This document shows positions 1-10,115 of a DNA stretch of 64,000 bases, in pieces; position 1 is the stretch's first letter, and every line of letters begins with the position of its first letter. This DNA comes from Reticulitermes lucifugus (lineage: Eukaryota; Arthropoda; Insecta; Blattodea; Rhinotermitidae): assembly GCA_026260175.1 (NCBI GenBank), contig JAKCWW010000417.1:1-64000 (forward strand). Direction: 5' to 3'. The notes below the pieces were generated by a model, which saw only the letters and a list, made by a program, of their open reading frames with translations, did not search any database and had not been told where the DNA came from. Both the position numbers and the translations under genes were made by a program.

Positions 1-100
1 GTCCTACCGACTGTGGTGTGTCTCAAATGTGTGTGACCATGAAACCACGACGAAACGAGGAGGTCCAGGCCCATGTAGGGCTGTCGAGCCATAGAAAAAA
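1..100 (+). repeat. SINE family B, 3' part, cut by window edge
   Basis: This is the 3' body and A-rich tail of the tRNA-derived SINE called B here. The reverse complement aligns with the start of the minus-strand copies at 3842 and 24602, sharing the blocks around 'gggcc' and 'cctcctc', then 'caccacactcggta' in those copies. It ends in a run of A at about 94-100. The tRNA-like head would lie left of the window. Confidence 0.6.
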
Positions 101-224
101 AATGTACAATGAAATGTAAACGCGTAGATAAATAATTTTAATTGAATTATGTCATTCAACGACGCTGTCGGTTATTGAACTTTCGCTCATAGCGTCCGTA
201 ATCAATGAAATAATTACGTAGCAC

Positions 225-400
225 TTGTGGAATTATACCGGTTGGGAAACCCGAATCAATCGGATAGAAATCTGCCCCCCGTCCACTTTATCTACCACAA
301 ATTCCACGTGCACTGGTTTGGGATCTAACTCTGGCCTCCGCGATGAGAGGGAGGCGACAAACCTATCGAGCCACGGCACAGACATCGTGAAATACAGGAG
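225..400 (-). repeat. SINE family C copy (diverged)
   Basis: Read on the minus strand it has the C-family head (cgtggctc, then ctctcatcgcggaggcc), a decayed B box, and the body block 'gtggaatttgtggta'. The same order of blocks occurs at 1639 and 19914. The 3' half of the family is missing. The 66-residue frame across it is not a gene. Confidence 0.65.
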
Positions 401-1220
401 TAAACATATAGGTCTAAGACAATAAAAGAAGACTAGTTTCTTCTGGAATTTTACACCGTATAATCTGGTATAAGTACACCGAAATTTTACAGAAACCTAT
501 TGCTTCCATCGTCAGGATATCCTGAAAATCACTGAAGATAAAGGCTAGTCCAAAACTTCAGAAAGTTTATACCTGTATATACGGCATTTCACCCTAAAAG
601 GCAATAGTCCCATTCATCATAGTCATAAATGTGTGAACTCGAAATCTGAGAACAGAAGAAGCTACAACTTATAATTGCTGAAAAGAGGAATTCTATAATG
701 CAACCGCATTATTTACTGAGTTCAAACAAATTACGAAACCATTTGGCCCAACATGGTGTTTTATAAATCATACTACCATGTCAATAATACGCCGTGTAAT
801 CGCATTTTTGATTTACAATCGCACTTTGTTGGCTGTATGTCTGTCATGTAGTCTGGCATTTGTTGTGCCTGACCATTTACAATGAGGTTTTACACACAGC
901 AGTGTAACTTTAATACTCATTAAGTGTGTTTCACGTTTGTAATTCCATTTCGATGTTAATTAATACTAATTCCGCCGAGAATGGTGGTATTTCACCATTC
1001 CATTATGATAAACCATGTTATGTAGTGTTATCCTTTTTAGAAGGGAAGTGAACGCTTCATTGCTTTAGTATAACGTTGGTTTTAATCTGCAAATGATTTC
1101 TAAACCCTGAAACTGAGAGGCCACTTGATGTGCCTAGGCGTAGTGACAACGATAACGTTAATGAGATTTTAGAGAAAAAGAGTGTTAAAGGATCCGTGTG
1201 GGTCAAGACCGGGTCGGTAT
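401..1220. other. No recognisable feature
   Basis: AT-rich unique-looking sequence. I see no long open frame, tandem repeat, SINE box or LINE peptide here. Confidence 0.5.
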
Positions 1221-1309
1221 ATAGACTTGCGTGCATGGTAATGAATTCCGGCTTCCGTAAGAGGTGCTGAATTTTTTGACCAGCTAAGCAGCTAGGAGCT
1301 TCTGAAGTA
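1221..1309 (+). repeat. LINE family E, 3' end fragment
   Basis: The stretch with 'gaattttttgaccagct' and 'gagcttctgaag' matches the 3' terminal part of LINE E, whose plus-strand form also appears at 3095-3195 and whose minus-strand forms begin the copies at 3466 and 7306. It is cut at 1309 by the SINE A insertion, whose duplicated target lies in this LINE tail. Confidence 0.5.
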
Positions 1310-1474
1310 AAAAAAAGGTAAAGGTAAAGTTCACCCTAGAACAGGCCATGAAGGCCCAGAGGGGAAGTAGAGGTATAGCTCTACTCTTTCCTTAACCTCA
1401 ACGCTAGATGGGGGTGGGTGGTCAACGCCACGCTCCGGCGGCTTTACCCCCGGAAATGACCCGGTACCCATTGT
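1310..1474 (-). repeat. SINE family A copy, 5'-truncated, with target-site duplication
   Basis: Starts (minus-strand 3' end) with an AAGGTAAAGGTAAAG tail, the reverse complement of the A-family CTTTACCTTTACC end, and runs back through 'gggggtggtgg'-like and 'ctttacccccgga' blocks. It lacks the tRNA-like head. The flanks form a 16-bp duplication: aggagcttctgaagta at 1294-1309 and aggagcttctgacgta at 1475-1490, one mismatch. This supports insertion by target-primed retrotransposition. The 158-residue antisense frame here is a SINE translation. Confidence 0.8.
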
Positions 1475-1638
1475 AGGAGCTTCTGACGTACTATTTTTTG
1501 TTGATACAGGTAACTGTATAATCCTTAAATAGAATTTTCTGTATATTCCTGTGAAAGAAATATTCGAAGACCAAAGGAATGAAGATCTGTTCAAATATTT
1601 AGTGCATCCTGACGGACCTACAACTATGTTATGCACAC

Positions 1639-1913
1639 GGGTCGTGCCATGGCTCAGGCGGCTAGTCACCGGCCTCTCACCGCGGAGGCCCTGGTTCGAT
1701 CCCGGGTCAGTCCATGTGGGATTTGTGGTGGACAAAGTGGCACTGCGGCAGGTATTTCCTGAGTATTTCAGCTTTCTCCTGTCAATTTCATTCCACCGGT
1801 GCTCCATTACAAGGAAAAACGAAAAAAAATACCATCTTCATCACAGGGTTGCACAATAAGCCTCAAAGCCGCGGTACGTCCGTAGCATCTGCTGCGGGGC
1901 CCTTCAAAAATAA
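1639..1913 (+). repeat. SINE family C copy, near full length
   Basis: A tRNA-derived head (A-box-like tggctcaggcgg, B box ggttcgatcccgg) leads into a body ending in gctgcggggcccttc. Very similar to 19914-20186. The flanks form a 13-bp duplication with one mismatch: atgttatgcacac at 1626-1638 and atgttatgaacac at 1914-1926. Frames of 102 and 144 residues across it are SINE translation, not genes. Confidence 0.85.
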
Positions 1914-1926
1914 ATGTTATGAACAC

Positions 1927-2633
1927 CATAAAGTTTACTGTTTTGTACTTTCGCTAGTCGAGGGCATTCTTATCTGTAATTTTCGCTTCGCAAGCCACAT
2001 GTCCTGTACTTTTCCATTCTCTTCGCCTTGTACGATCTACACAACACACTGTTTAGTTTATTCTGTATACATTATGCTATATTCACTTTATACTCAAAGC
2101 GAAGGTTTTGTGTCGCTGAAGTCTGCGACACAGACTGTGCCCGTGTAGGTTACAACGAGCTAACACGGCATCCGCAGGCACATAATGCCTTTCACTTCAA
2201 CGTCCACACAAGGCGCAATACTGAAACAGCACTAGTCACAAATCACAAAGAAAAATGTGGCTTTTAATTCAAACTCTTTAACCTCCATGTTCACTTTCGC
2301 ACCCAGTTCTGAACGAGCAATACCAGTGGCCAGAATCTGATTGAGGAGGAACTGAAACTAAAGATTCAGTTCGCACCGCGCATTAAACACTCCGGCTCGG
2401 TTATGAAATACAATCAGTTAAATTTGTACATGAAAATGATCGCTGCTTGTTTTGAGACCCATAAAATCACAGAAATCCACTCTGTCCGCAAAATGTAGAC
2501 CTTTTGAATGTGATACCTGGTGGTACATAAAGCAATCAGAAAGTTCTCCCGATTTTGCTATTTTCGCCGTACTTGTGCCTCGCCAAATTAATAGACAATC
2601 TTCACGTAACAAAATTGATCAAAATTACAATAA
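1927..2633. other. No recognisable feature
   Basis: Non-repetitive at the level I can see. Short frames only; no repeat boxes noticed. Confidence 0.45.
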
Positions 2634-2870
2634 CAGTAAAGGTAAAGTTCTCCCTAGAACAGGCCATGAAGGCCCAGAGGGGGATTAGAGGTGTAGCTCT
2701 ACTCTTTCTTTAACCCTGGCACTAGATGGGGGTGCGTGGTCAACTCCACGCCCCGGCCGCTTTACCCCCGGAAAAGAGACCCGGTACCCATTGTATAGGA
2801 GGCTGGGTGGGCCCCAGGGCCGGTCTGGACGGCTGCGAAGAATCTCGCCCCCGCTAGTAAGGAGACTGGT
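2634..2870 (-). repeat. SINE family A copy
   Basis: Begins with the same GTAAAGGTAAAG 3' tail as 1310 and carries the 'gaacaggccatgaaggccc' block, the 'ctttacccccgga' block and the more 5' 'ggtctggacggctgcgaag' block, so it reaches further towards the tRNA-like head than the 1310 copy. I could not identify a target duplication. Confidence 0.8.
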
Positions 2871-3094
2871 ATAGAAGCAAACACAGAAAACTAAGTATAG
2901 GCCTATGTTCCTGTCTATTGAACAGAATGCAGGGAAATGCCACAGCAAATTTAGGTAAGCAATAATTTTAAAGTGTGGAACACTTCAGATATTTGGAAAA
3001 AAATCCTAACAAACCCAAATTGCGTTCATGAAAATGGAGGGGGGGGGAGAGGCATGGATTGGAATGATCCTGATAGGGGCGGGCGGCCGGCTTT

Positions 3095-3195
3095 GTGAAC
3101 ATCCAGGTTTCGTAAAATGCGGGGAATTTCTTGACTAGCTGAAGACCTATGAGCTTCTGAAGAAGGACTCTGCTCCACGGAGTTAGATGCTTCAG
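3095..3195 (+). repeat. LINE family E, 3' end fragment
   Basis: The blocks 'gaatttcttgactagct', 'gagcttctgaagaaggact' and 'ccacggagttag' are the reverse complement of the left end of the minus-strand copy at 7306, in the same order. This defines the family's conserved 3' terminus. Confidence 0.65.
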
Positions 3196-3465
3196 TCTGG
3201 CAGTCTGTGTAGCAGGAAGCTCAGTGAATTCTGACCTCCCCTTTGTGACTTTCGGTTATCGTTTGTGATGAGTGCTTATACTTATCTGCGTGGAAAATAC
3301 GCGGATTCTCCCGATGTCCTTTCCTTCCAGCGTGTCAACGTTTGTGAATGCGGTGAAGAAAGAAGCTAGGGCGACGAGTTGAAATGGTTGTATGATCAGC
3401 TGGTCTCAAAACCAAACACGTAAACTGTATTCTGTACGTTCCAAATAACTAATAAATAAATAAAT

Positions 3466-4330
3466 CCATAGAACAGATCCTTCCTGAGAAGCTAACATAT
3501 CCTCACCTAGTCAAGAAATTACCCACATTTTATGGAACCCGAAGATTCATTACCGCTTTCACAAGCGCTCGTCACCTGTCTCTATCCTGAGCCAGATCAA
3601 TCCAGTCGATGTCTCCTTATCCCATTTCTTAAATATATATTTAATATTATCCTCCCACCTAAGCCTAGGATCATACAAGTGGTTTCTTTCCCTCACGTCT
3701 CTTTGCAAAAAACCTGTATGCACCTCTCCTGTCTCCAATACGTGCCCCGCCCATCTCATTCTTCTTGATTTTATCACCCGAATAATATTTGGTGAGGAGT
3801 ACAGATCATAACGCCCCACTCCCCTACTACCTCGCCCTCTTTTTTTATGGTGCGGCAAACCCTACTGGGCCAAGGCCTCCTCATTATCAAGGCTTCACGA
3901 TCACACTTGTTACATACACCACACTCGGTAAGACTCCTGTGGTCGAGTGATCAGCCCAACGCAGAGTCCTCTACCTGACAACACACAACACTCACAAGAG
4001 ACAGAAAGATATCCATGCCCCCGGCGGGATTCGAACCCGCAATCCCAGCAAGAGAGCGCATGTAGACCTACGCCGTAGACCGCGCGACGACTGGGATAAG
4101 CCGTCGGCCTCTTATGCCGCTATATATTCCTCAACACCCTACTCTCGAAGACCCTCAACCTATGTCTCCCTCAATGTGAAAGACCAAGTTTCATACACAT
4201 ACAAACAACAGGCACAGTTACAGTTCTGTGTATCTTAATCTTTATTTTTTGGTAGCAAACTGAAAGAAAAATGATTTTGTCTGTAGGTCTTGTCACTCAT
4301 AAATATGTCAACACTGAAATAACTCTAAGG
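3466..4330 (-). pseudogene. LINE family E, 3' end of reverse transcriptase ORF, split by a SINE
   Basis: The minus strand encodes the C-terminal tail of a non-LTR retrotransposon polyprotein. Visible peptides in order are LYSSPNIIRVIKSRRMRWAGHV, whose core is RMRWAGHV, then RLRWEDNIK and WLRIETGD. Such tails (SRRMRWAGHVARM ... RWEDNIK ... AQDRD) follow the reverse transcriptase domain in many insect LINEs. The frame from 3858 to 3559 is 99 residues and crosses into SINE sequence at its N-terminal end. SINE B sits at 3842-4103, and LINE-like sequence resumes at 4104 ('caacctatg', 'caatgtgaaagacca' also at 7844-7875). It is non-functional: no catalytic RT motifs remain in this copy. Confidence 0.75.
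3842..4103 (-). repeat. SINE family B inserted in LINE E
   Basis: Full-length-looking B copy on the minus strand: T-rich tail at 3842, then 'acaccacactcggtaagac', and a tRNA-like head at the right end with B box 'ggattcgaacccgc' (reverse complement of gcgggttcgaatcc). The head resembles tRNA-Leu/Ser genes. The other LINE E copy (7306-8010) supplies the empty site; the flanks tcgccctctt (3832-3841) and tcggcctctt (4104-4113) look like a 10-bp target duplication with one mismatch. Confidence 0.85.
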
Positions 4331-4531
4331 ATTTGAATGATATTTCATGGATGGAAATGTGGACTAGAACCCGTAGGAAAATTTTAATTTTTGTCTGTAA
4401 CAATTGTGTATTTTTTTATCTTAGAAATACTACGTGTGTACTCGTAAAGTATCCTGTACATCTCATTTAAACCATTTTTTTAATTTCGGTTAACTTCAAA
4501 AAATAAGAAATATTTATATCGATAATAATAG

Positions 4532-4581
4532 TATTCACTCATTCAACCAACAAATGCACTCTTTGGTTGAATGAGTGAATA
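4532..4581. repeat. Perfect 19-bp inverted repeat (hairpin, 12-nt loop)
   Basis: Arm 4532-4550 (tattcactcattcaaccaa) is exactly complementary to 4563-4581, with loop 4551-4562. The arm resembles the foldback at 58090 (shared CAACCAACAA), suggesting a small MITE family rather than chance. Confidence 0.7.
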
Positions 4582-4664
4582 TTAATACTAAGTTGCACGG
4601 TGAACACAATGTAAAATTAACCGATAGTAATGTTTAACGTCCTGTGTTCTTTAACCTCGTAAAC

Positions 4665-4815
4665 GAAGGTTAAATGGCCTGAACATGTAGCTTGGTCACT
4701 CACCAAGACGAAATAATGAGGACTAGGTGTGACAAAATAATGAGAAGAATATTTGGTTCTATTACTGCAGAACAGATGACCGGATTATGGTGTGAACTAC
4801 ACAATAAGGAGCTCT
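4665..4815 (+). pseudogene. LINE remnants, plus strand
   Basis: Plus-strand translation gives KVKWPEHVAW near 4667 (compare RMRWAGHVAR), then RRIFGSITAEQMTGLW followed by ELHNKEL at about 4738-4815. The latter resembles the RxFGPxTAEQxTGxWRxLHNEEL segment that precedes SRRMRWAGHV in this LINE type. The order is rearranged, so this is probably two adjoining fragments. Confidence 0.5.
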
Positions 4816-4829
4816 GAACCGTAATATTC

Positions 4830-4995
4830 GGTTTGGTTATCAAGAAATTTCTTGCCATTTATGAACTTTGTTTGTCCGTAACGGCTTTCAAAAGAGCCTG
4901 CCACTGGTTCCTGTCCTATGCCAGATCAATCCAATTCCTCGATCTACTTTCACAAATTATTCTTTGCTTCATACCTTTAAATTTAAAGCCTATAG
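4830..4995 (-). repeat. LINE family E fragment
   Basis: The blocks 'aacggctttcaaaagagcctgcc' (core ggctttcaaaagagcc) and 'tgtcctatgccagatcaatcca' (core cagatcaatcca) match 3555-3605 and 7410-7460 of the longer LINE E copies. Same orientation as the 3466 copy, opposite to the fragment just left. Confidence 0.6.
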
Positions 4996-5039
4996 CTATA
5001 TATTTCCCAAAATTGTTTAAGGGGCTGCTGAAGATATTT

Positions 5040-5095
5040 ATCAAATGGCAAGACGTCATATCCCAGAAAACCTGAGACTTCACCAGTGAGTTATC
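5040..5095 (-). repeat. Repeat family G fragment
   Basis: Minus strand encodes FWDMTSCHLINIFSS, matching the FWDVTPCSLVxxYxxF peptide that recurs in insect interspersed repeats and in this window at 22572, 51722 and 56185. Confidence 0.5.
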
Positions 5096-5159
5096 ACTTA
5101 TGTTTATTCTGCGCTCATGTGAGTGTGCGAAAATCAGTGCGGCATGAAAACGACATAGC

Positions 5160-5226
5160 AACATACATACATACATACATACATACATACATACGTACAT
5201 ACATACATACATACATACGTACATAG
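5160..5226. repeat. (CATA)n microsatellite
   Basis: About 16 tetranucleotide units, with two CATA-to-CGTA interruptions in register. The Met-Tyr-Val-Cys frames across it are artefacts. Confidence 0.97.
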
Positions 5227-7305
5227 CCATAAACCCCCTCATCCTGTACACACGAGTACAAAGAATAAGTATGCGCTGCTCTACTGAAACTGAATTGGGT
5301 TAAAAATTGCCTGAAAGAAATCAGGTTCAAAAATTTTGGTTTTAAAATATCAGTAAGGATTTAGGAGCAGATACTTGTACCGAATGTAATGTAACTAGGA
5401 TTTTAATGCCATGGACACTGATTTTATGTTAAATTTTTAATATTTTTTTCCTGCGTGTAAGAAGTTGGTGTTTTCCAAGGAAGTTTACATTTGTCAGTAC
5501 TTCTGCAGCATCTGCTAATTCCTTAAACCTCCGGCAACTTCTTTTACACCTCTTGAAAGTTCTGAGTATGCTTAGTTAGTTCACTTTTCTTAAGAGTGCT
5601 TTTTCGTCCGTTTGTGCTGACCACACTCTTCTGCGTAACATTACTCTGCCCATTAAGCACAATTTTAAATCATCAAAGAAAATGTAGTAACTGCTGTTAG
5701 CAGAATTAATTGATGGAGGGAAAAGTTGGTCGAATTTTATCTTATTCCCCAAAGGAATCCTAATATCGACTTTTGAACACTGGATTACGCATGAGGATTA
5801 AATGGATTGTATTACTTTTCGGTTAAGGGCATGACTTATTTAAAGGCAATTTCAAAATATGACGTCCTGGTTTTAAAATTTTATTAGGCCGCATGACACA
5901 AAATTGTTATTTTGACGACGATGGAAGAAATGTGTAGCACTTTCGGTGATTATATTGTTATTAATTATAAATTAATTTTTTTCTTCGACACATCAACTTT
6001 ACGTATGAACGAGGGGCTTCTGTCTACTATATCAGGACGCAAACAGTAGCTACTATAAAAATCTAGTCGTGTTTCATCAGCTTTTATATTTACAAATGTA
6101 ACTTTTCAAGATTATACGATGTCTCACAGCTGCTGTACTTAATATCTACTTACCAAGGATATTTTAGTCGTTCTGCTGGCGATGTCGATGCTATTTCTGT
6201 GTTATTGTTGTTGCTGTTGTTGTTGTGTATTTGCTCGTTATTTAGTGACGTCGTCAGGATGTAATATTCTACATCATCGGTTGTTACGATTAATGTTGAA
6301 TGATGAAATTGAGGACTGGGAAGGAGGCAGTTGTGAACGCGTCAAAGTATTATCTGGCATTTGATTTAATGGACCAAGGGAAGGCGCAGAAACCTCTGCC
6401 AGCGAGCTTATCACATTGTAGAATGCCACAGAAATGTCGAGACCAAATGTTTGGTAACCAAATTGACTTTTTGATATTCTGGTGTAGTTTGACACGCAGA
6501 CCCAGCTGCTTGTTTGTTCCTCTGATGTGCTGAATATTTTTTGCAATGCTGATTATTTTATGAACATGACTATATATATCTGAAATTTCTATCATAATTT
6601 TTTCTCATCTCTAGCATAAACTGGGCGTCTTTTATGTTCTACACAAATTCTGACTAACAAACGTAGAAGTTTCTACGCGAGTGGTAAAAAACTGCGTTTG
6701 TAGGGGACTCAGGTTTAAATCTGGACACCGTATGCATGTTGCAAAGACAAATGTTGAAAATAAGCGTGAATCTTGTTGTATATAAAAAAGCGGAAAATAT
6801 TAGTGACATTTGCAAAGTGGGATTAGTAACTTCTCCAAATGCGTACATTTGTCTTAATCTGCCCTAGCGTAACAGACCAAGAAAAACTGAAGAATATTGT
6901 GTTAAATTTGATAATGGAGCAGTTTACTACACTTTGTGGACACTAATTAATTTTAAATAAAACCGGAAAAATATAGTTGAAAGAGTACATAAAAAATGCA
7001 CGCCTTTCTGCACGAATCTCGAGCGTTAACTCACTAACCATTTTCCCGGGATTTGAGGAAAGTGAAACGTATTGTATTTTAAAAGTATTTGTGACTGTTC
7101 TGATAATTAACAATGGTTAATTTTAAAATCTTATTAGACATAATAATCTAACACGATTTTGATGTCAAAGAGCTTACTTGATACCAGACTGTCGACAGGT
7201 GTGCGATTGTAAACAACACTGTTTCATTTCCTCCTGCATGGCACTAGACAGAGATCACGTTACTGATGAATAAACTCCCCTGCATATCTAAACATAAGTG
7301 GTCAA
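5227..7305. other. Mostly featureless; short (TGT)n at about 6203-6227
   Basis: AT-rich. Apart from the imperfect (TGT/GCT)n run at 6203-6227 I see no repeat boxes. Frames of 60-90 residues at 6182-6600 overlap on both strands and resemble no family I know. Confidence 0.45.
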
Positions 7306-8010
7306 AAAACTAACTAACTCCATGGGGAAGAGTCTTTTCTGAGAAGCTAACAAGTCCTCCGCTAGTCAAGAAATTCCTCGAGTTTTATGGAACCCGAAGA
7401 TTCATTATCGCATTCACAAGCGCCCGCCACCTGCTTCTATCCTGAGCCATATCAATCCAGGTCTTGCCTTCTATCCAACTTCTTGAAGATACATTTTAAT
7501 ATTATCCATCCATACAATCCTCGGCCTTACAAATGGTTTCTTTCCCTCAGTTCTCCCCACCAAACCCCTGTGAGCACCTCTCCTGTCTCCTACACATGCC
7601 ACATGCGCCTTCCATCTCATTCTTCTTGAAAATAATCACCCGAATAATACAGGGCATACACAAAAGAATGGTGCGGTTTCAATAGAAATGTCTATTGAAA
7701 CCGCACCATTCTTTTGTGTATTCCCTGTATTTGGTGAGGAGTACAGGTCATAAGCTCCACGTTATGTAGTCTTCTCCACTCTCCTGTTACCTCGTCCCTC
7801 TTAGGCCTACATACCTTCCCCAGCACGCTAATCCCAAACACTTTCAACCTATGTTCCTCTTTCAATGTGAAAGACCACCTTTAACGCCCATAAAACCAAA
7901 GGAAAAATTACAGTTCTACGTATCTTCATATTCTTGATAGCAAACTGGAAGAACAAGACTCTGCACCGAATGATATGAAGCATTCCGTGAATTCAATCGG
8001 CTCTTAGCTT
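7306..8010 (-). pseudogene. LINE family E, 3' region, with MITE insertion
   Basis: Second long copy of LINE E: 'ctaactccatgggg' (3' terminus on the minus strand), 'gctagtcaagaaattcc', 'atggaacccgaagattcatta', then 'caacctatg' and 'caatgtgaaagacca' align in order with 3466-4330. It lacks the SINE B insertion seen there. Instead a 78-bp palindromic element sits at 7650-7727. Many substitutions and frame breaks, so no working protein. Confidence 0.75.
7650..7727. mobile_element. 78-bp palindromic MITE with TA target duplication
   Basis: Arms 7650-7686 and 7691-7727 are 37 nt each, complementary apart from one position, around an AATG loop. Termini are CAGGG...CCCTG, flanked by TA at 7648-7649 and 7728-7729. 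The related LINE copy near 3780 reads aataatatttgg with no insert, giving the empty site. The TA duplication points to Tc1/mariner-type mobilisation. It could fold as a single hairpin RNA if transcribed. Confidence 0.9.
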
Positions 8011-8685
8011 CTTCTTGAGTGGAAAGTGGTGAAAAATGATCGATGACATAATAATAGCATGTTTTGTTTATTAATGCTGTAGTGTTAGTAACCAAATTAA
8101 AATATGTAAGAAAATGAATATTTTTAGCTTAGAACTGTAACAAATATTGATACGATCTTCTAATGCAAAACATAAACACGAAACGACTTTTCTGTAACTT
8201 TAAGTTCTAATATAAACCTTGAGTTCGTATCTAGATTTACGTCTGTGCAGTTAAATCTTAGGGACACTTATCGTACTATTCTGGCGCCCTTCCCTTGACG
8301 CGTGTACCCCCCTCTCCCCAAATCTCTCATACATTATCAAACAGCAGTTGGCAATGACACCATGGTAAGACGCGACATGAAACCCCACCCCGCCCATTCA
8401 GTCACAAATAATTCCTGGAAAGTTATCGTGGAAGGGTGAAGACTAATTCGCCAAAACGAAATTTACCATTAACATTCCCCTGTTGTGAAACAAAAGTAAA
8501 ATGTTGAATTTCTTGCTTTATTTTAGTGAGATTTAAATGTAATTCTGATTTTAGTCGGTTGTAAAGATTATCTGCAAAGTACAGGCAGTCTGTATAAAAA
8601 TAATGGGTGGGTACATTTTAAGGTAGCAAAGGAAAAATCACTGTACGTTTCAGTACAAGTTATGATACAAGAAGAGTTTTGTGCT
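8011..8685. other. No recognisable feature
   Basis: Unique-looking sequence. Nothing supported on either strand. Confidence 0.45.
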
Positions 8686-8689
8686 TTTA

Positions 8690-9012
8690 AGAACACGACT
8701 AACTGCTGAAATGACGTCAAGGATAATCACAAGAAATAGATCGAACGACAGAGTGCGGAATGAACACATCAGACAACTGTGTAACACTCCACCCATAAAT
8801 GAATGGATCCTTAGAAGACGGGTGGAATGGAATGACCACATATCCAGAATGGCAAGCACAAAAGAGTAAAAATAGCAAGCAATAAAACACCAAACAAGAA
8901 GAGAAACATTGGAAGACCGAAGAAAAAATGGCGCCAATCCTTGGAAACTGGTTAGGAACAGGCTGAAAGCCTATCTACAAGAAGAAGAAGAAGAAGAAAG
9001 AAGAAGAGGAAG
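8690..9012 (+). pseudogene. LINE family L3, 3' end with (GAA)n tail
   Basis: Plus strand reads DRVRNEHIRQLC, then INEWILRRRVEWNDHISRM, then after a frame break a GRPKKKW-type segment (8905-8940). This order (RNExIRxxC, EWxxxRRxEWNxHxxRM, GRPxKRW) is typical of the C-terminal tail of insect LINE reverse transcriptases. It ends in a GAA-rich simple repeat (about 8979-9012), the kind of microsatellite tail carried by several LINE clades. 5'-truncated and degraded. Confidence 0.65.
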
Positions 9013-9540
9013 ATAAGAACACGACTAATCTAATGCCATGGTATAATGGTTTACTCTAGTAAATAATTCGTACTCGTGAGGTCCCGGTTTCAAATTTAAG
9101 CCCGAAAATCAGAAATTTAAAGAAGTGTTAATTGCTTTCCTCAGTCCTTCCGAAAAATTACGGCTTTTATGTCAAATTTGGTAATGGCTGCTTCATTTCC
9201 ACGGAATTAATTATCCTCTCCCTGAAACTATGTAACATGAGCTACTGAAAGCTTTTAAACAAAACGTAATTTTAAAAGTTTTCCGGGCACACCTTATAAA
9301 GCCTTCGTTCCTACTGGAAAATATTCTCAAATTCATATTGCTTTTAAGTTACTGCTTTGAAATTAAATAATTTAGGTTTAAGACATTACTATATATATCA
9401 TTATTTCTGCATTTGAATTGGTGAAAAGAATACCTTTACATGTTGAGAAATTCCAGATCCTAGCAACGGCTGTACAATAGTTTTGAATTTCCTCGAGCGT
9501 CTAGGATTTTTGCTGTATTATAGGAAACGTGTAAGTAGTC
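9013..9540. other. No recognisable feature
   Basis: AT-rich; the last dozen bases (9529-9540) may be a partial unit of the minisatellite that follows. Confidence 0.45.
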
Positions 9541-9970
9541 CCTCAGTTGCTGACATGCAATTTGACAGTTGCCCATCAGTTGTGACATATATAGAGTGAT
9601 CCATCAATTATTGACACGAGAATTTACAAGGTTGCTGACAAGTACAATTACAATGGTATATAATTTATTGGCATGGATGATATGCTTTATCTCTTTCTAA
9701 CAAATAAAATTAAAATGTTTATTAGTTATTGGCAAGTAAAATTACAATTGTCCCATTGTCCAATTGTCCATCAGATACTGGCGTGTAAAGTTAAAATATT
9801 TCATCAATTATTGGCATATATATTTACAATAGTCCACTAATTGTGGAGATGTAAAGTTACAATATTCCATCTCTTACTGACATGTAAAGTTACATTGATC
9901 TATCAGTAATTGACATGTAAATTTACAATAGTCCATCAGTTGTTAACATGCAGGCCTAAAGCTACATTTC
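9541..9970 (+). repeat. Degenerate 33-bp minisatellite
   Basis: Units resemble catcagttattgacatgtaa followed by agttacaatagtc. Exact 33-nt spacing holds at 9541-9573, 9602-9634, and for five consecutive units 9769-9801, 9802-9834, 9835-9867, 9868-9900 and 9901-9933. Units between 9635 and 9768 are disrupted by indels, and a 37-nt unit closes the array. Roughly a dozen copies, strongly diverged, so the array is old. Confidence 0.85.
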
Positions 9971-9989
9971 ATCAGGTCAACTCTATAGG

Positions 9990-10115
9990 GCTCTGATGAT
10001 GGTGTATGACTCACTGAATTAATCTTCAGCTTTTTGACTTCGTCCATTATCCAATTTTTAATAAAGCTCGACGTTTCGGAATCCGGCTCTGCTTCCGCCT
10101 TCAGGCAAGAAAAGT
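9990..10115. other. Degenerate hammerhead-like pair
   Basis: Plus strand has CTGATGATGG from 9992. Minus strand (about 10070-10107) has CCTGAAGG, a GGAA...TTCC stem, then GAAACGTCG. The two face each other as in the better inverted pairs at 39700 and 49928, but core nucleotides are altered, so this is tentative. Confidence 0.3.

Noticed and set aside
1630-1710. Genuine tRNA genes at the B boxes of SINE heads
   Set aside because: Each lies at the head of a repeated element body, and cloverleaf arms are not complementary enough for a working tRNA.
1331-2148. Frames of 158, 102 and 144 residues
   Set aside because: They lie on SINE A and SINE C copies with identified target duplications.
9541-9970. 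CRISPR-like array of regular repeats
   Set aside because: Units are contiguous with no spacers and highly diverged, in a eukaryotic setting; it is a minisatellite.
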